From Melitaea cinxia (taxonomy: Eukaryota > Arthropoda > Insecta > Lepidoptera > Nymphalidae): a stretch of DNA of 64,000 bases. The notes below the pieces were generated by a model. The model saw only the letters and a list, made by a program, of their open reading frames with translations, did no database searches and was not told where the DNA came from. A program made the translations under genes and the position numbers. The stretch covers positions 4,030,001 to 4,094,000 of the forward strand of contig NC_059416.1 in NCBI RefSeq assembly GCF_905220565.1, in the 5' to 3' direction. Shown piece by piece: positions 10,036 to 21,255 of this stretch (positions within the stretch are counted from its first letter, which is position 1; every line of letters begins with the position of its first letter).

Positions 10036-10875
10036 TTAACCGACTTTAAAAAAGGAGGAGGTTACTCAATTCGGCTGAAGGAAACTTATTATATATATAC
10101 CGTACTTTCGGTGCAACAAAGTTGTGACTTTTTTTCATTTTCATTCAGGACACTTTTTTTGTTGTGTCTTTTATTAGGACTTTTTGATAATCAATACATA
10201 TAATAAAATGGTAGCAAAGTCAAAACTGTACATTGAATATTTTTTTAAGAGAATACTTGGGGTGTGATCTACAATCGATACCGAAGCCAAAAATATTAGA
10301 TAATATTAGAATTTTTGTCTGTTACTCTAAAGTTAACGCGTGCGGGCCACGGGCAGTAATGAATAAATCAAAACTACTGGATCGATTTTAATCATTTTTC
10401 AGTGAATGTCATAGGCTATAATTATATTTTATATCCGTGCGAAGCCGGAGCGGGTCACTAGTATATATATATTTTAATGTATGTTCGGGGATAACTTTGT
10501 CGTTTATGAAAATATTTTGATAATTCTTTTTTGTTGGAAATGAGATATCCCTGGTGTGGTAGCATGATAAGGAAACCAAGATCTGATGATGGGATCCTAG
10601 AGAAATCGAGGGAAACTCTCGAAAATCCGCATAACTTTACATTAACTATATAATACTTAACATACTACTGAGTGTACTGATTTTGATGATTTTTAACTTA
10701 ATCGAAAGCCGATGTTTATCATGTGGTCATATTTCATCGAGATCTGATTACAACTTTTGGAGTAATCTTTGATAATGCGTATTTCTTGACTATTTTTTCG
10801 TGTACCTACATTGTATGACTTGTCGATGTAATTGAAGTCGATTTTTTTTCGTTTGCCTCCAAACACAATTATTAA
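10036..10875 (+). repeat. Family D repeat interrupted in its TA tract
   Basis: ACCGACTTTAAAAAAGGAGG to TTATTATATATATA on the left; resumes at TATATATATATTTTAATGTATGTTCGGGG and runs to TTTGCCTCCAAACACAATTATT. The insert (about 10100-10461) ends with a Helitron-type CTAG. Confidence 0.75.
10100..10461 (+). mobile_element. Helitron-type element (family F) inside a D repeat
   Basis: Ends GAAGCCGGAGCGGGTCACTAG|T, a CTRR-type Helitron terminus also present inverted at 14811. Interior GCAGTAATGAATAAATCAAAACTACTGG is shared with that copy. The left limit is set by where the D repeat stops; a canonical TC start is only found later, at 10191, so the 5' boundary is uncertain. Confidence 0.55.
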
Positions 10876-10947
10876 TAATGAATTAACGCAAAATAAAAAT
10901 AAAAAATAACGATAAATTAAAAATTGATACAAAATACACAATTACAA

Positions 10948-11292
10948 AGCTTCAGCCTGTAATATCCCACTACTGGGCATAGGCCTCTTTCTCCATCTAG
11001 GAGGAGGATCAGAGCTTAATCCACCACTCTGCTCCAATGCGGGTTGGCGGATATATTCCCTACTAAGCGAGTAACGATCGCTATCAGGTGTACATGATAA
11101 CAACCGGGGCCGACGGCTTAACGTGCTCTCCGAGGCATGGTGGGGAGACCCATAAGGACTGCACAAATACCTAGACCACGGCAAACACCTGTATGGCCAA
11201 TACAAATGTTTGTCACGTGCGGGGATCGAACCCGCAACCGCCAGCGCAACAGGTACAATCCATGGCGTAACCGTTGCGCCAACGCGTGTCAC
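10948..11292 (-). mobile_element. Family A tRNA-derived SINE, full length, 12-bp target-site duplication
   Basis: Reverse strand: A box GTTGGCGCAACGG, B box GGTTGCGGGTTCGATCCCC, then CAAACATTTGTATTGGCCATACAGG, CGTTAAGCCGTCGGCCCCGG, and tail CCTATGCCCAGTAGTGGGATATTACAGGCTGAAGC. Direct repeats ACACAATTACAA at 10936-10947 and 11293-11304 flank it. The internal Pol III boxes, tail and duplication mark it as a SINE moved through RNA with LINE machinery. Confidence 0.85.
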
Positions 11293-11304
11293 ACACAATT
11301 ACAA

Positions 11305-11600
11305 GATTGAGAGTAATTGCTTCTCAAAACTGATAGGCGCTCCAACAAATCGTGTTTTTTTGAAAATCATATTTACGAATGACATATTTATAAAATATGA
11401 ATAATATTTTTTTTACCGTCAATAATAAAAAATATAAATAAAAATAAAAAATCAAAAATAAAAAATAATTAAAAAATAATAATGATAAAATATGAATAAT
11501 ATTTTTTGATTTTACTATCATAATAATAAAAAATAAGAACTGCCTATTTAAATAAAAAATAATGAGTGCGATTAGAAAAAAAAAGAAAAAATAATTGATC
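11305..11600. other. A/T-rich low-complexity stretch
   Basis: Dominated by AAAAATAAAAAT-type sequence; long frames here are compositional. Confidence 0.6.
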
Positions 11601-11602
11601 AG

Positions 11603-11685
11603 GGACATGGGGATTTGAACCATGATCTTCTCGGTTGATCCCGACCGGCCCATTTCCCACCGAGCTATTGCAACTAACTTGAAAG
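11603..11685 (-). repeat. tRNA-like SINE head
   Basis: Reverse strand AATAGCTCGGTGGGAAATGG (A-box-like) and GATCATGGTTCAAATCCCCATG (B box GGTTCAAATCC with T-stem). Spacing fits a tRNA, but the acceptor stem is not convincing. Confidence 0.5.
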
Positions 11686-11769
11686 ATGCGAAATTTACCT
11701 TCGTATTCTAACGATATTTTTTTCACTCCCTAAAAACAGGGATAAAACGACATTTTATGAAAATGAATC

Positions 11770-11895
11770 CTAGCTAGATTGATTTATCTCCCCCGAAACC
11801 CCCTATATACTAAATTTTATGAAAATCGTTGGAGCCGTTTCCGAGATCCAGATTATATATATATATATACAAGAATTGCTCGTTTAATAGTATAA
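11770..11895 (-). repeat. Dispersed repeat fragment, possibly Helitron 5' region
   Basis: CTCCCCCGAAACCCCC, AAATTTTATGAAAATCGTTGGAGCCG, and TATATATATATACAAGAATTGC. The phrase style (AAATCGTTGGAGCCGTTTCCGAGAT) is that of insect Helitron-like repeats, but no terminus could be set. Confidence 0.35.
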
Positions 11896-12605
11896 GATTT
11901 TATAAAACAGCTTATTTTTAAAATTTCGTGTGTCTATTTGACCTACCTACCTACTCGTACAAGTGATAATGCTGTAATAAGTACTATAAAGCTGATATTA
12001 TATTACATGCATACATTCTGTTTGTCTTGTTTGTTGTAGCTTAATTTGAATTATATAATTAGATTTTAAGCCAACGTTTTTGTTTTTAAGTTTATTTTTT
12101 ATATATTTCAAAAAGTATGTTTAAAATGCAATGGAACATTAATAAGCAATATTATGAAGTTGCGTGTAAATGAAAGACATTTAAATAAAAAATATTAACT
12201 TCTGAAAAAGATAAATAACTCAGCGAGTCACGAGATAAATCTCCATTTAAAGTAAAAACAGCTGAGTATTCCAGTCGTTTCGTGTCCTTAATCTCTGAAG
12301 TTTTTTTATCAGAAAGACGGCACTAACTTAAGGAAGCAAAAAATTGGACTTTGTCTGTCAAATAAGTACAAATTTTTAAAAATAAAGACCGAAGACTAAA
12401 AGAAATATAAAATTTAAATTGGAAATGAAAATAATTGCAAACATTTACGGAAAATATAATTCGACAAATACTTGAATGAGAGTTTGCTTAGACATATCAT
12501 ACATAGTACTAGATTAGTAATCAATATTTCAAACAATGACTAATTGTTTTAAAAATATTGATGTACTTAAGTATGTTAATTTGTGACATAATTATTTATT
12601 TATTA
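11896..12605. other. AT-rich stretch, nothing recognised
   Basis: No gene or repeat boundary recognised. Confidence 0.4.
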
Positions 12606-12682
12606 CAGCCTACAGGAACAGTCCCATCCTACTGCTGGGCATAGGGCTGTTCTTCTATGTAGGAGAACGGTCCAGCTTAATC
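12606..12682 (-). repeat. Family A SINE tail fragment
   Basis: CAGCCTACAGG, CTACTGCTGGGCATAGGGC, CTTCTATGTAGGAGAACGG, CAGCTTAATC match the reversed SINE tail. Confidence 0.6.
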
Positions 12683-13039
12683 TTTATCTGATGCAACATA
12701 ATGTTTTAATGACAACAACAATTATCTACAATGAATTTCGGGACGTATAATTGTTTGGCGACTTCTGACAGTAACAATGATATAATTATGGGTTTAAACA
12801 ATTTACAAAGTAGCATATTTACGCGTAGGCAAATATTGATAACTGAATTAAATAGTTCAGCAATAAATAAACTACTTTTGTACATCAAAATGTACATATG
12901 ATTTTTTTTTATTGTTTAGAAAGTCAAAACTATAAGTAAATTATTATACCTTAAAAAATGACAAAATCAAACATTGTTAACCAGACTAAATTAAAACGTT
13001 AATTAACATAACATTACCGATTGGAACGAAAGTAAGCGA

Positions 13040-13412
13040 AAAATGTGTTTGCTCGCAAACGTAAAAAACGATTTTGATTTACATCGACAATTACAATAAT
13101 ACAGTATAGCTTCACACCATTTTTGGCGCGAACTTGTGGAGGCCTATGTCCAGCAGTGGAATGTATTAGGCTGAAGTGAGAGTGAAGTGAGTGTTTTAGG
13201 TAGACGAAAAAATATTCAATTAAATACGCATTATTAGGTATAACCCAAAAAGTTCTAGTAAGATCACGATCAAATGTAAATAACATCACATAACAAGTAC
13301 CATCTTTCTATAAGAATCATCGAAATCAGTACACCCAGTAAAAAGTCATCCGGTAACACATAATAAAATTGTCACAGTCGAATTGAGAATCTCCTCCTTT
13401 TTTATGTTGACT
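13040..13412 (-). repeat. Family D repeat, interrupted by a family B fragment
   Basis: Reverse orientation: GTTTGCTCGCAAACG and GATTTACATCGACAATTAC at left, TAGGTAGACGAAAAAATATTC after the insert, then ATCGAAATCAGTACACCCAG and GTCGAATTGAGAATCTCCTCC at the right end. Confidence 0.7.
13107..13180 (+). repeat. Family B 3'-end fragment inserted in the D repeat
   Basis: TTTTTGGCGCGAACTTGTGGAGG, CCTATGTCCAGCAGTGGAATG, AGGCTGAAGTGAGAGTGAAG: the family B 3' end plus short tail. Confidence 0.65.
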
Positions 13413-13718
13413 TGAATAACCATCAAAATAGTTAAAGAATAATATTCCTGATGTCGTTGTATTTACATAACTTAGCAAACGCTTGAATACACAAGTTTTG
13501 TTTTAATATTACAATTTGGTATGTTAAAACTCTAATCCGTCACATCACTATTTGATGGCACTATCCCACAACATAATTAGGTTGTCATGTTCATAACGTC
13601 ATAACAACTGACCAATTGAAGATTAATTGATTTATAATTACTATTAATATATGCTTTAAAGCTGTTGTTCGCTAATTTACTCTTGTATATTTTTTTCTGT
13701 ATACATACATACATATAA

Positions 13719-13985
13719 TCACGCCTCTTTCCCGTAGAGGTAGGCAGATATCACTTTTTTCCACTTACGACGATCCTTACATACTTGTTCCGCTTCGTCC
13801 ACTTTATTTTTTCCCTTCATACATGCTCTTCGGTTTAGGGTACTCTTGACCTGGCCTTTTCTCAAGACGTCCCTTATTTGGTCTCGGAACGTCCGCCTAG
13901 GTCTACCCCTTCCAACCCTTCCTTTCACACTCACCTTATACACTTTTTTCGTCAATCGTTCTTCACTCATTCTCTCGAACTGGCC
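13719..13985 (-). pseudogene. LINE ORF2 C-terminal fragment (83+ residues)
   Basis: The reverse strand reads ERMSEERLTKKVYK, then GRVGRGRPRRTF, RRACMKGKNKVDEAEQVC and KDRRKWKKVISAYLYGKEA. The order 'RM-EERL-KKV', basic GRGRPR and a D-R-KW near the end is the C-terminal tail seen after the reverse transcriptase in many insect non-LTR elements. No reverse transcriptase lies upstream (towards 14000), so this is a 5'-truncated insertion. The clade is not certain (RTE- or jockey-like). Confidence 0.6.
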
Positions 13986-14036
13986 ATTTTCTGTATGTCA
14001 CTAAAAATTAAGAGTTCATTGAAAGGTTCTGACATG

Positions 14037-14215
14037 ATTCAGCTTTTATGATTCTACTGCTGAGCCTGGGCCTCTTTCTCCACGTATAAGAAGGGTCAAA
14101 GCCTAATCCACCACGCTGCTCAACCGTGTAATAATCGCTATCAGGTATCTGTGATAGCAACCGGGACCGACTGCTTAACGTTCTCTCCGAGGCAGGCAGA
14201 CCAACAAAGTTACCT
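14037..14215 (-). mobile_element. Family A SINE, truncated
   Basis: TTCAGCTTTTATGATTCTACTGC, GGGCCTCTTTCTCC, CCACCACGCTGCTC, AACCGGGACCGACTGCTTAACG in family A reverse order; the tRNA head is missing. Confidence 0.7.
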
Positions 14216-14810
14216 GAAGGAAATTGCTCAGTGTGCTAAAGCCGCCTTTTTTACTTTACTGGTTTTTGTAGTTCTGTAAATTATTTTATTTTTTTACTAT
14301 ATAAAAAAGTGAAAGTTTAAAAAATACAGAATTGTCAATTTTTTTGTACTAACATAAATTTGTCACCCTAAGGCTAAGTTTACCTCATTCTAGTTTTATT
14401 AAATGTCTAAATGATGGGACTTTCGTATGAAATGTAATCCCTCTTTCAACCCTTGAGAGAAACCCTTAAAGAAACATTTAATGAAACTATTTCTATTATA
14501 TGTTTTACAAAATGACACTAACTAAAGTACAAGCATCTAGCTTCAAGAGCTTTCCTTAGCGATGAATCAATACACAAGGACAAGTTATGTTATGATTGAA
14601 TTATAGAAAGAAGAGAATAGTTTTATTACTACTTTTTATTATATATTATTTACTGTACACCACAAACACATTACAAACAAAACTTAAAGATAGTTACTAA
14701 ACAAAAAGGAAAAGCTAAAATAGTTCAATATTATATTTATACAATTCCTGAATATGTTGTATCAATTGAAACATAATTTTATTGTTCTTCTCTTAATTTA
14801 ATAAATTATA
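14216..14810. other. AT-rich stretch, nothing recognised
   Basis: No gene or repeat boundary recognised. Confidence 0.4.
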
Positions 14811-15522
14811 CTAGCGACCCGCTCCAGCTTCGCACGGATATAAAATATAATTATAGCCTATGCCATTCACTGAAAAAATGATTAAAATCGATCCAGTAGT
14901 TTTGATTTATTCATTACTGCCCGTAGCCTGCACGCATTAGCTTTAGAGTAAAAGCCGGCCGGAACCGCCGCAAACGCTACGTACCGAAATTTTTAAATCT
15001 GTAATATCTTCGAAAATATTCATTTAAATCATATGCTGTAAAGGGCCATATAAATTTATATTAAATCAATAATGTATTTTAGGTATTTAATTAGATAAGA
15101 AATAATGCTGTATTGGTTAAAATCGCTTTGAAATTAGCCATTATTGTCGTAAAAAGTAAATGACAAAAAAATGTTATTGTGGGATATCCATAAGAGATAG
15201 ACATATACCTAGCGAAGTTTTCTGTAGACCTTTTCAATATGTACGATACTTAGTACACTATTTTGATAAATCTCGTAGGGTTCAGGCTGCGTTTGCAATG
15301 TAAGCGGAAAAAATGTATGTATTTACGACATCACATTAAAAACCTCAAAAATAACAGTATTTCTCCACTGTTTAATGGATGTTATTATACATATAAACCT
15401 TCCTCTTCAATAACTTTAACTATTGAAAAAACCGCATCAAAATCCGTTGCGTAGTTTTAAAGATTTAAGCATACATAGGGACATAGGGACAGAGAAAGCG
15501 ACTTTGTTTTATACTACTTGTT
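14811..15522 (-). mobile_element. Helitron-type element (family F), long copy
   Basis: Left end A|CTAGCGACCCGCTCCAGCTT is the reverse of a CTRR terminus; the sequence shares GATCCAGTAGTTTTGATTTATTCATTACTG with 10100-10461. The other side ends AAGCGACTTTGTTTTATACTACTTG, shared with 21115-21255. A clean TC start could not be placed. An apparent 63-codon frame inside is not conserved in the sibling copies. Confidence 0.55.
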
Positions 15523-15663
15523 ATATTCACATATCGATCTCGAAAGATACAAAGATATGATTAACCACAGTTTATACACCTATATATGATCCTCACCTAT
15601 ACAGTTAATTAAGCTGACCGAAATAAATTATATGATCGATTACTTAGGTCATTGACGTTGATT

Positions 15664-15690
15664 CAGTCAGTCAGTCAGTCAGTCAGTCAG
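15664..15690 (+). repeat. (CAGT)n microsatellite, tail of family B copy
   Basis: About six CAGT units directly abut the 3' end of the inverted family B element, as expected for the simple-repeat tails of RTE-like elements. Confidence 0.75.
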
Positions 15691-16006
15691 TTCAGCCTAT
15701 CGCAGTCCACTGCTGGACATAGGCCTCCACAAGTTCGCGCCAAAAATGGCGTGAGCTCATGTGTTTTGCCCATAGTCACCACGCTGGGCAAGCGGGTTGG
15801 TGACCGCAGGGCTGGCTTTGTCGCACCGAAGACGCTGCTGCCCGTCTTCGGACTGTGTATTTTAAAGCCAGCAGGTGGATGGTTATCCCGCCATCGGTCG
15901 GCTTATTAAGTTACAAGGAAGGAACTCTGTTGTCCCTTAGTCGCCTCTTACGACACCCACGGGAAGAAAGGGGATTTCTATATTCTTTAGTACCGTAGCC
16001 ACACAG
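15691..16006 (-). mobile_element. Family B repeat, full copy
   Basis: Reverse orientation of 8393-8724: TCAGCCTATCGCAGTCCACTGC to TTTAGTACCGTAGCCACACAGT. The EAYVQQWT-type 3' segment is at the left. Confidence 0.75.
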
Positions 16007-16049
16007 TAAGTTTTAATTACTTAACTTTTATTAAACTTAAATTAACTTC

Positions 16050-16240
16050 TTATAGTTTCTTACAAAAAATGAATGAAGGAATTAAAAATATACTATTCCT
16101 AGTACCTAATTGTAAATTTAAAACCTTTGTCTTCACCGGGGGAAGTTCCTTGTCCTCTCGTTCCTTCTTTTCGCACGCTTCCCTTTTCGCTTTGCTTTCG
16201 TCTCTATATTCTTTAATGCCGTAACCACGCAGCAAAGCGA
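16050..16240 (-). repeat. Family B 5'-end relic fused to a purine-rich frame
   Basis: On the reverse strand CTGCGTGGTTACGGCATTAAAGAATATAGAGAC resembles the family B start, but continues into an open 61-codon frame rich in Lys/Glu/Arg (SKAKREACEKKEREDKELPP) unrelated to family B. I cannot assign this frame; it may be a compositional accident. Confidence 0.3.
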
Positions 16241-16246
16241 CGTTGA

Positions 16247-17190
16247 TTAGAAGGGGTTAATTTATTGTTTAACATTAACACCCACAAGCTCTAAATAGCA
16301 TATGCCTTGTGTTAGACATGTGCATTATGCTTATCGATTATTAATTACTACAACGATATATTACTTAAGACTTCAGATTGACCGTCCTGTTTTTGCCTTG
16401 TGAAGCTTAGATGCTGTCCGAAGCTGACGGTATTTCTTTTTTACAATTTCTTAAGTTTTGTTTCGTCAGTAATTTTTTTTTTTTTTTATAGCCTAAGCAA
16501 TATAAACGGGTGGCAAGTACACTCGTATAGTAGGAGATGTGAAGTAGGGATATTAATATTGTATATTAGAAAAATAATCGCAGAAGGGTTGACTAAAAAC
16601 AGGTATATTGTTTTCTGATGTTTACGCGAATGTCACTCATTATAATGAAACAACTTTATCGGATTTTATCGTGGTTTATTAGGACAGATCAGGTCTTTCC
16701 GTGACCATGGCTGCTATAAAGTATACGTCGAACATGTATAAAACCTAGGAGAAAATTCGAAATCATAGAAAATACAGGAAGAAAATTGATCTTCAGTATA
16801 ATTATTAAATTACTGCCCTTATTTCATAAGGATACTTTTGATTATGCGTAAGATGAACAAAAATTATAATAAAAATGTTCCAAATATATCTTAATACAAA
16901 TCTACTTCATTCCCTTTAAAGATTGCTTTATTGAATAAAGAGAGTAAAATCGAAACAGCAGCTGACAAAATTTGATAAAATATTCGCTCAATCCATTCGT
17001 TAATAAAACTCTATTGGTTTATTTTTAGATGTTTATTTCAATCAAGCTGAAATATGAAAAACAATTATTGGATGGAAATAAATTTACGTATTAAAGTAAT
17101 TACGTACTAAAGTAAATAAATACTTGGATTAATTTTATGTTAATCATCTATTTGTAAAACAATATTGACAAATATAAATACTTTTTCGTT
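16247..17190. other. AT-rich stretch with one dispersed fragment
   Basis: GTTTACGCGAATGTCACTCATTATAATG at 16620-16690 recurs in similar form at 26938-27000, so it is a repeat fragment. Nothing else recognised. Confidence 0.4.
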
Positions 17191-17530
17191 TCAGCCTGTA
17201 ATATCCCACTACTGGGCATAGGCCTCTTTCCCCATGTAGGAGAAGGATCAGATTCTTATCCACCACGCTGCTCCAATGCGGGTTGGCGGATATATTTCCT
17301 ACTATGAGTAACGATCGCTATCAAGTGTACATGATAACAAGTGGGATCGACGGCTTAACGTACTCTTCGAGGTACGGTGGGGAGACCCACAAGGACTGCA
17401 AAAACACCCAGACCACGGCAAACATCTGTATAACCAATACAAATGTTTGTCACGTGCGGGATCGAACCCGCAACCGCCAGCGCAACAGGCACAATCCATA
17501 TCTGTGACCGTTGCGCCAACGCGGCGTCAT
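17191..17530 (-). mobile_element. Family A SINE, full length
   Basis: Tail TCAGCCTGTAATATCCCACTACTGG at left, B box GCGGGATCGAACCCGC and A box TTGCGCCAACGCGG at right. It has the same order as 10948-11292 with a one-base loss in the B box. No convincing target-site duplication was found. Confidence 0.8.
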
Positions 17531-17794
17531 AGTCGTCATTGCGTCGTTTGTATTATATATACTATTCGTATTAATAATGACTAAGGATTCAATATTGCAT
17601 GAAGATAATTATACAATTAATTTGCCTGAGAACCATGGTAACTTTAAATTAATAGAAAAAACTTACGATAAAGAAACACATTTAGAAGAAGAAAGAGAAT
17701 AGAAACGTATGTTACATGCAGTAGACGAAAACAAAGAGAATGGCAAGAAGTAACTGAACATGTTGAGAAAAAAGTGAAGGTTATATATATATTA

Positions 17795-18004
17795 GTTATA
17801 TAAAATTCTCGTGTCACAATGTTAGTTACAATACTCCTCCGAAACGGCTATACTGATTTTTAAGAAATTCTGTGTACATATCGGGTAGGTCTGAGAATCG
17901 GCCAACATTTATTTTTCATACAGCTACGTTATAAGGGGGGGGGGGGGGGGCAATTAAGGGGGTTTAATAACATATGGCAAAAAAACTTTTGCAGGGTCAG
18001 CTAA
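17795..18004 (+). mobile_element. Helitron-type element with G-run
   Basis: TTATATAAAATTCTCGTGTCACAATG start and GGGTCAGCTAA|T end match family E Helitrons; the 3' CTAA fits CTRR. A run of about 18 G at 17933-17950 replaces a short GGGGGG in the sibling at 6988. Confidence 0.6.
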
Positions 18005-18383
18005 TATTTTATAAAAAGGAACTTCGTTCCCATATCAAAATATTTCACTTTCGCCAACAAAAAACTTTGTCAAGTGGTTCTGGCGTTACTTTGCTATCAT
18101 CCGTACATCCAAAAAGTTGACGTCGTTTCATCGATTATTTTTAATATAATGGTATTTAAAAAAAACATCAAACGATATTAATAGATTAATTATAGTTTGA
18201 TATGTATTCTGTGTAAAAGTGTGTATTTTATAGTATATTAAAACACTGTTATTAAAATATATAAGTTTAAGAGTAAGCGCCTTCCGTATTTTTCATTTTT
18301 TGAGAGAAAGCACAACCTCCTCACCACGTGCAATAAATAAAATATATACATTTGACACACTGATATATAAAAGGTATACATAA

Positions 18384-18500
18384 CTAGCTGACCTAGCGAG
18401 CTCCATACCACCCTATTTTTTCCACGATAGTAATAATATATAGCTTTTAGTTAATTTTCCTTTAATCAAGTCTTGCCTTGACAGTAAAGGCCACAAAGAA
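18384..18500 (-). mobile_element. Helitron 3'-end fragment
   Basis: A|CTAGCTGACCTAGCGAGCTCC is the reversed CTRR terminus of family E; no TC end found to the right. Confidence 0.45.
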
Positions 18501-18527
18501 AAGAATTATTCAGTTTAATGCAGTCGC

Positions 18528-18935
18528 TTGGAAATTATGCACGTACATACATCTCGGCAATTCATTTCTATTTATTTAGATAGTTATACATGTAACAAGA
18601 CAATTAACAGAGGTTTAAAGTTTCTTAACAAAAAAAAACATGCCGGAAAGCCGCATCCAACATCCTCAGAGAATAAAGGCATATACTGTGGTACGGAAAC
18701 ACGCATAATAAAAACGTACGCTCAGATCATGATAAATATGTATGTGTGGAGATTGACATATCCGTTAGCGCAACAGATTACTGAAACTAATGTACTTATT
18801 GGCGATTGTTATCACAACAAAAAATTCAAAAAAATGTGTTATTCATATAGAATAATTTTTAGATATTCAAAAAGCTCCAGAGAATCTGTCAGTCGTTTAA
18901 AAATGTTGGAGGTTACTCCTCATAAAATAGTATAA
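18528..18935 (+). CDS. Hypothetical 135-codon open frame
   Basis: An ATG-started frame encodes a Lys/Asn/Ile-rich protein with no motif I recognise. No splice pattern, promoter or poly(A) context supports it, and part resembles dispersed sequence. It is among the longest frames outside the I-type element. Most likely chance in AT-rich DNA, or a worn transposon frame. Confidence 0.15.
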   Translation: MEIMHVHTSRQFISIYLDSYTCNKTINRGLKFLNKKKHAGKPHPTSSENKGIYCGTETRIIKTYAQIMINMYVWRLTYPLAQQITETNVLIGDCYHNKKFKKMCYSYRIIFRYSKSSRESVSRLKMLEVTPHKIV

Positions 18936-19927
18936 GGCTCGTCACTTTATATCACAGAACGAATCAGCAGTGACGATGAGAGGGTCGCACTACAGGGATT
19001 TTAGCTGTAGCATAAGATGGGTTTAAATAACTATAGTATAACAAGCATTTACTGTACCATACGTACCTATATTAAACGTGAATTTATATATTCATTTCAA
19101 AGTTATTTTTTATAATTAATTGTCATTAGATTTATTTAACAGTAGACCGTACATGTAGGTAAATATTTGAAATATAGTATTAATCGTTCTTTAAGAGTGA
19201 AGTCACGTGTCGGAGCTGTTAAACATAGTCTAAAAAACCCGTTAAATAATGACATTGCATCATTAACCTACAGAAAAATAATTTATAGCAATCGCTTAAT
19301 ATATGGGTAGTTTCTCTTTACAAATTTGTAATAACTAATATTCGCCCAGAGGTCGAAATCCGACAATAAGAACGTTTTTTTTTAATTTTTAATTTGACTA
19401 CAGACTTCAACAATCAACAAAAAGTACAATATCAGTGTGTGTCAAATACATGGTAATGTGTGTAATGTTTTTTTATTGATTTTTCGAATTTACATACTCC
19501 TCCGTCTGCTCAATTTTCGTAAAATGGGGTACAAAGTTTTTGCTTCACGTATTTAATAAATTCTTTTATTATTTTAGTCTACATAATTTTTTAATTCCTG
19601 TAATTACCCTTAAATGTGTTGTTACGTTAGATATAGTTTGCAATTTCGACATAGAGTGTCATTAATTATGTTTAATTTTTTAAGGTATTGAAAAAAAGTA
19701 ATTACACTGTACTTTATTCTACCTGTAATATAAAATAGAAAATTAGACACTAGGACCAATTTTTTTGACAAAAATTATTTTATCAACGGTATATATTAAT
19801 TGCGAGAGAGATTTAGAAGCGACAGAATGACAATGAATGCTTACATACATATACATAAAACTCTATCAACTAGGTCAAACGCTTAGAAATACGCGTAAAA
19901 TATTGACCTGAAAAAAAGGTATCTTAA
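18936..19927. other. AT-rich stretch, nothing recognised
   Basis: No gene or repeat boundary recognised. Confidence 0.4.
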
Positions 19928-20272
19928 GTGTATAACATCCATTCATATACAGCACCTACCATTCATCATCTACTTTATCAAGCATTAGTCAGCCTTTGTG
20001 CTGCTTTAAATATTACTCTCACAATGACATTTAAGCGGTTTATCGACCTCCTTAGTGACAAGAGGACCTTTCATGTAATGAAACATTCCTGTCTGTACAT
20101 AAAAGACCTTAAAAAGACTTATGTAGAATATATTATTGAAAGACACGAAAAAAAATTTTTTTTACGCCAGAAGAAATCGGATAAATCAGATCGAAGATTG
20201 AGACAGGAGGTACTTCATCGTTCATTTAACAAATACGATATTTTATTTTCACATCTTATGGAGATGCTTTAA
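19928..20272 (+). CDS. Hypothetical 114-codon open frame
   Basis: A frame with a basic C-terminal half (HEKKFFLRQKKSDKSDRR) and no recognised domain. It lies just upstream of transposon relics at 20.4 and 20.6 kb, so it may be part of a decayed element. Confidence 0.15.
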   Translation: MYNIHSYTAPTIHHLLYQALVSLCAALNITLTMTFKRFIDLLSDKRTFHVMKHSCLYIKDLKKTYVEYIIERHEKKFFLRQKKSDKSDRRLRQEVLHRSFNKYDILFSHLMEML

Positions 20273-20394
20273 CACGTCATGATGTTATGGATGGTATTTG
20301 TAATCTAGAACGTAAAATGCAGTGCTAAATTTTTTTAAAAGGTTTTACTCCTCGTCTTATTACCTCTACAAGTGACAAAGGGACCATCATTTTT

Positions 20395-20495
20395 TGCCAA
20401 GAGAATTGACATAGCGATACAACGGGGAAATGCCGCCAGCATTCTTGGCACAATTCCACGCGGACATATTTTATACTGCAACTATCTATAAATAT
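20395..20495 (+). pseudogene. Unassigned coding relic
   Basis: One frame reads FFAKRIDIAIQRGNAASILG, non-random in composition and set in AT-rich DNA, ending at a stop near 20491. It looks like the C-terminus of a repeat-encoded protein, but I cannot name the family. Confidence 0.3.
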
Positions 20496-20589
20496 TTTCT
20501 TTTTAAGTTGTGAATTGTAAATATGTATCTAATATTCAAAAAATCGAAATAAATCTGTTCGGCAGATTATACAAAAAAGAGTGAAGAGT

Positions 20590-20860
20590 ATAGTCAGCCA
20601 CTGTGTGTGGTATTTGTTGACTACAAAGCCTTTGTACTCTCTAGAGACCAGGGTTCTCCTGGATTCTTTACAGAAATATTATATTGATTAGCGATACATA
20701 TCTGACTGTCCATATCCGGTACCAGCGAACAAGACCCATTTTCCATCGTTCCGGGATAAGACGGCGGGACGTAATATCGCCGAAACTGTTTACCACTGCG
20801 CTGGAGAATATTTTTTAGACATTGGATTGGGGGACGAAGTATGAACATCAAGGGCGACAT
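20590..20860 (+). pseudogene. RTE-type LINE reverse-transcriptase relic
   Basis: Motif A is recognisable as VDYKAF followed by a shifted frame, and about 150 bp later DVISPKLFTTALENIF then LDW, which is the RTE-clade segment around the (R)QGD motif B. The order and spacing fit RTE reverse transcriptase. In-frame stops and shifts break it, so it is dead. Only the central finger/palm part is present. Confidence 0.7.
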
Positions 20861-20864
20861 GGCG

Positions 20865-20935
20865 GACACGGGTGCATAGCATACACGCCACTACACCAGA
20901 GCGCTTGTCACACCAGAGCGATTGTCAATTTTAAT
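20865..20935 (-). repeat. tRNA-type A-box SINE fragment
   Basis: The reverse strand carries GCTCTGGTGTAGTGGCGTG, a Pol III A-box-like phrase also seen reversed at 27120-27150. No B box is left. Confidence 0.35.
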
Positions 20936-21114
20936 AACTACTACTTAATACTTAGGCGAGGAAATAGACATTTACGTACTAACGTGCATTTTTATGACAA
21001 TATTTTTACGGAAGGTTACTATCATCTTATGAAATTTGTGTTTAAGAAATTTCACACTAATCTTCTTTATTTTCATTTTATGACAACACTACTAACTAAC
21101 TAGCAATGTTCCTC

Positions 21115-21255
21115 TACTATATAATGCATGTATTATACATATAAACCTTCCTTAAAATCACTCAATTTACTAAAGAAAACCGCAGCAAAACCCGTTGCGT
21201 AGTTTTAAAGATATAAGCATACAGAGAGCGGTAAGTGACTTTGTTTTATACTATG
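21115..21255 (-). repeat. Helitron family F fragment
   Basis: TATTATACATATAAACCTTCC, AACCGCAGCAAAACCCGTTGCGTAG and GTGACTTTGTTTTATACTA match the right side of 14811-15522. Confidence 0.55.

Noticed and set aside
11210..11290. tRNA gene from the strong B box GGTTCGATCCCC
   Set aside because: The A and B boxes belong to a SINE head; acceptor and anticodon stems do not close. The same holds for the other family A heads.
10942..11298. 118-codon reverse frame
   Set aside because: It is a read-through of a family A SINE. Similar frames over SINE copies (17283-17507, 22178-22471, 34022-34231) have the same cause.
11324..11653. 109-codon Phe/Tyr/Leu-rich reverse frame, membrane-protein-like
   Set aside because: It comes from AAAAATAAAAAT low-complexity DNA read in reverse and overlaps a SINE head.
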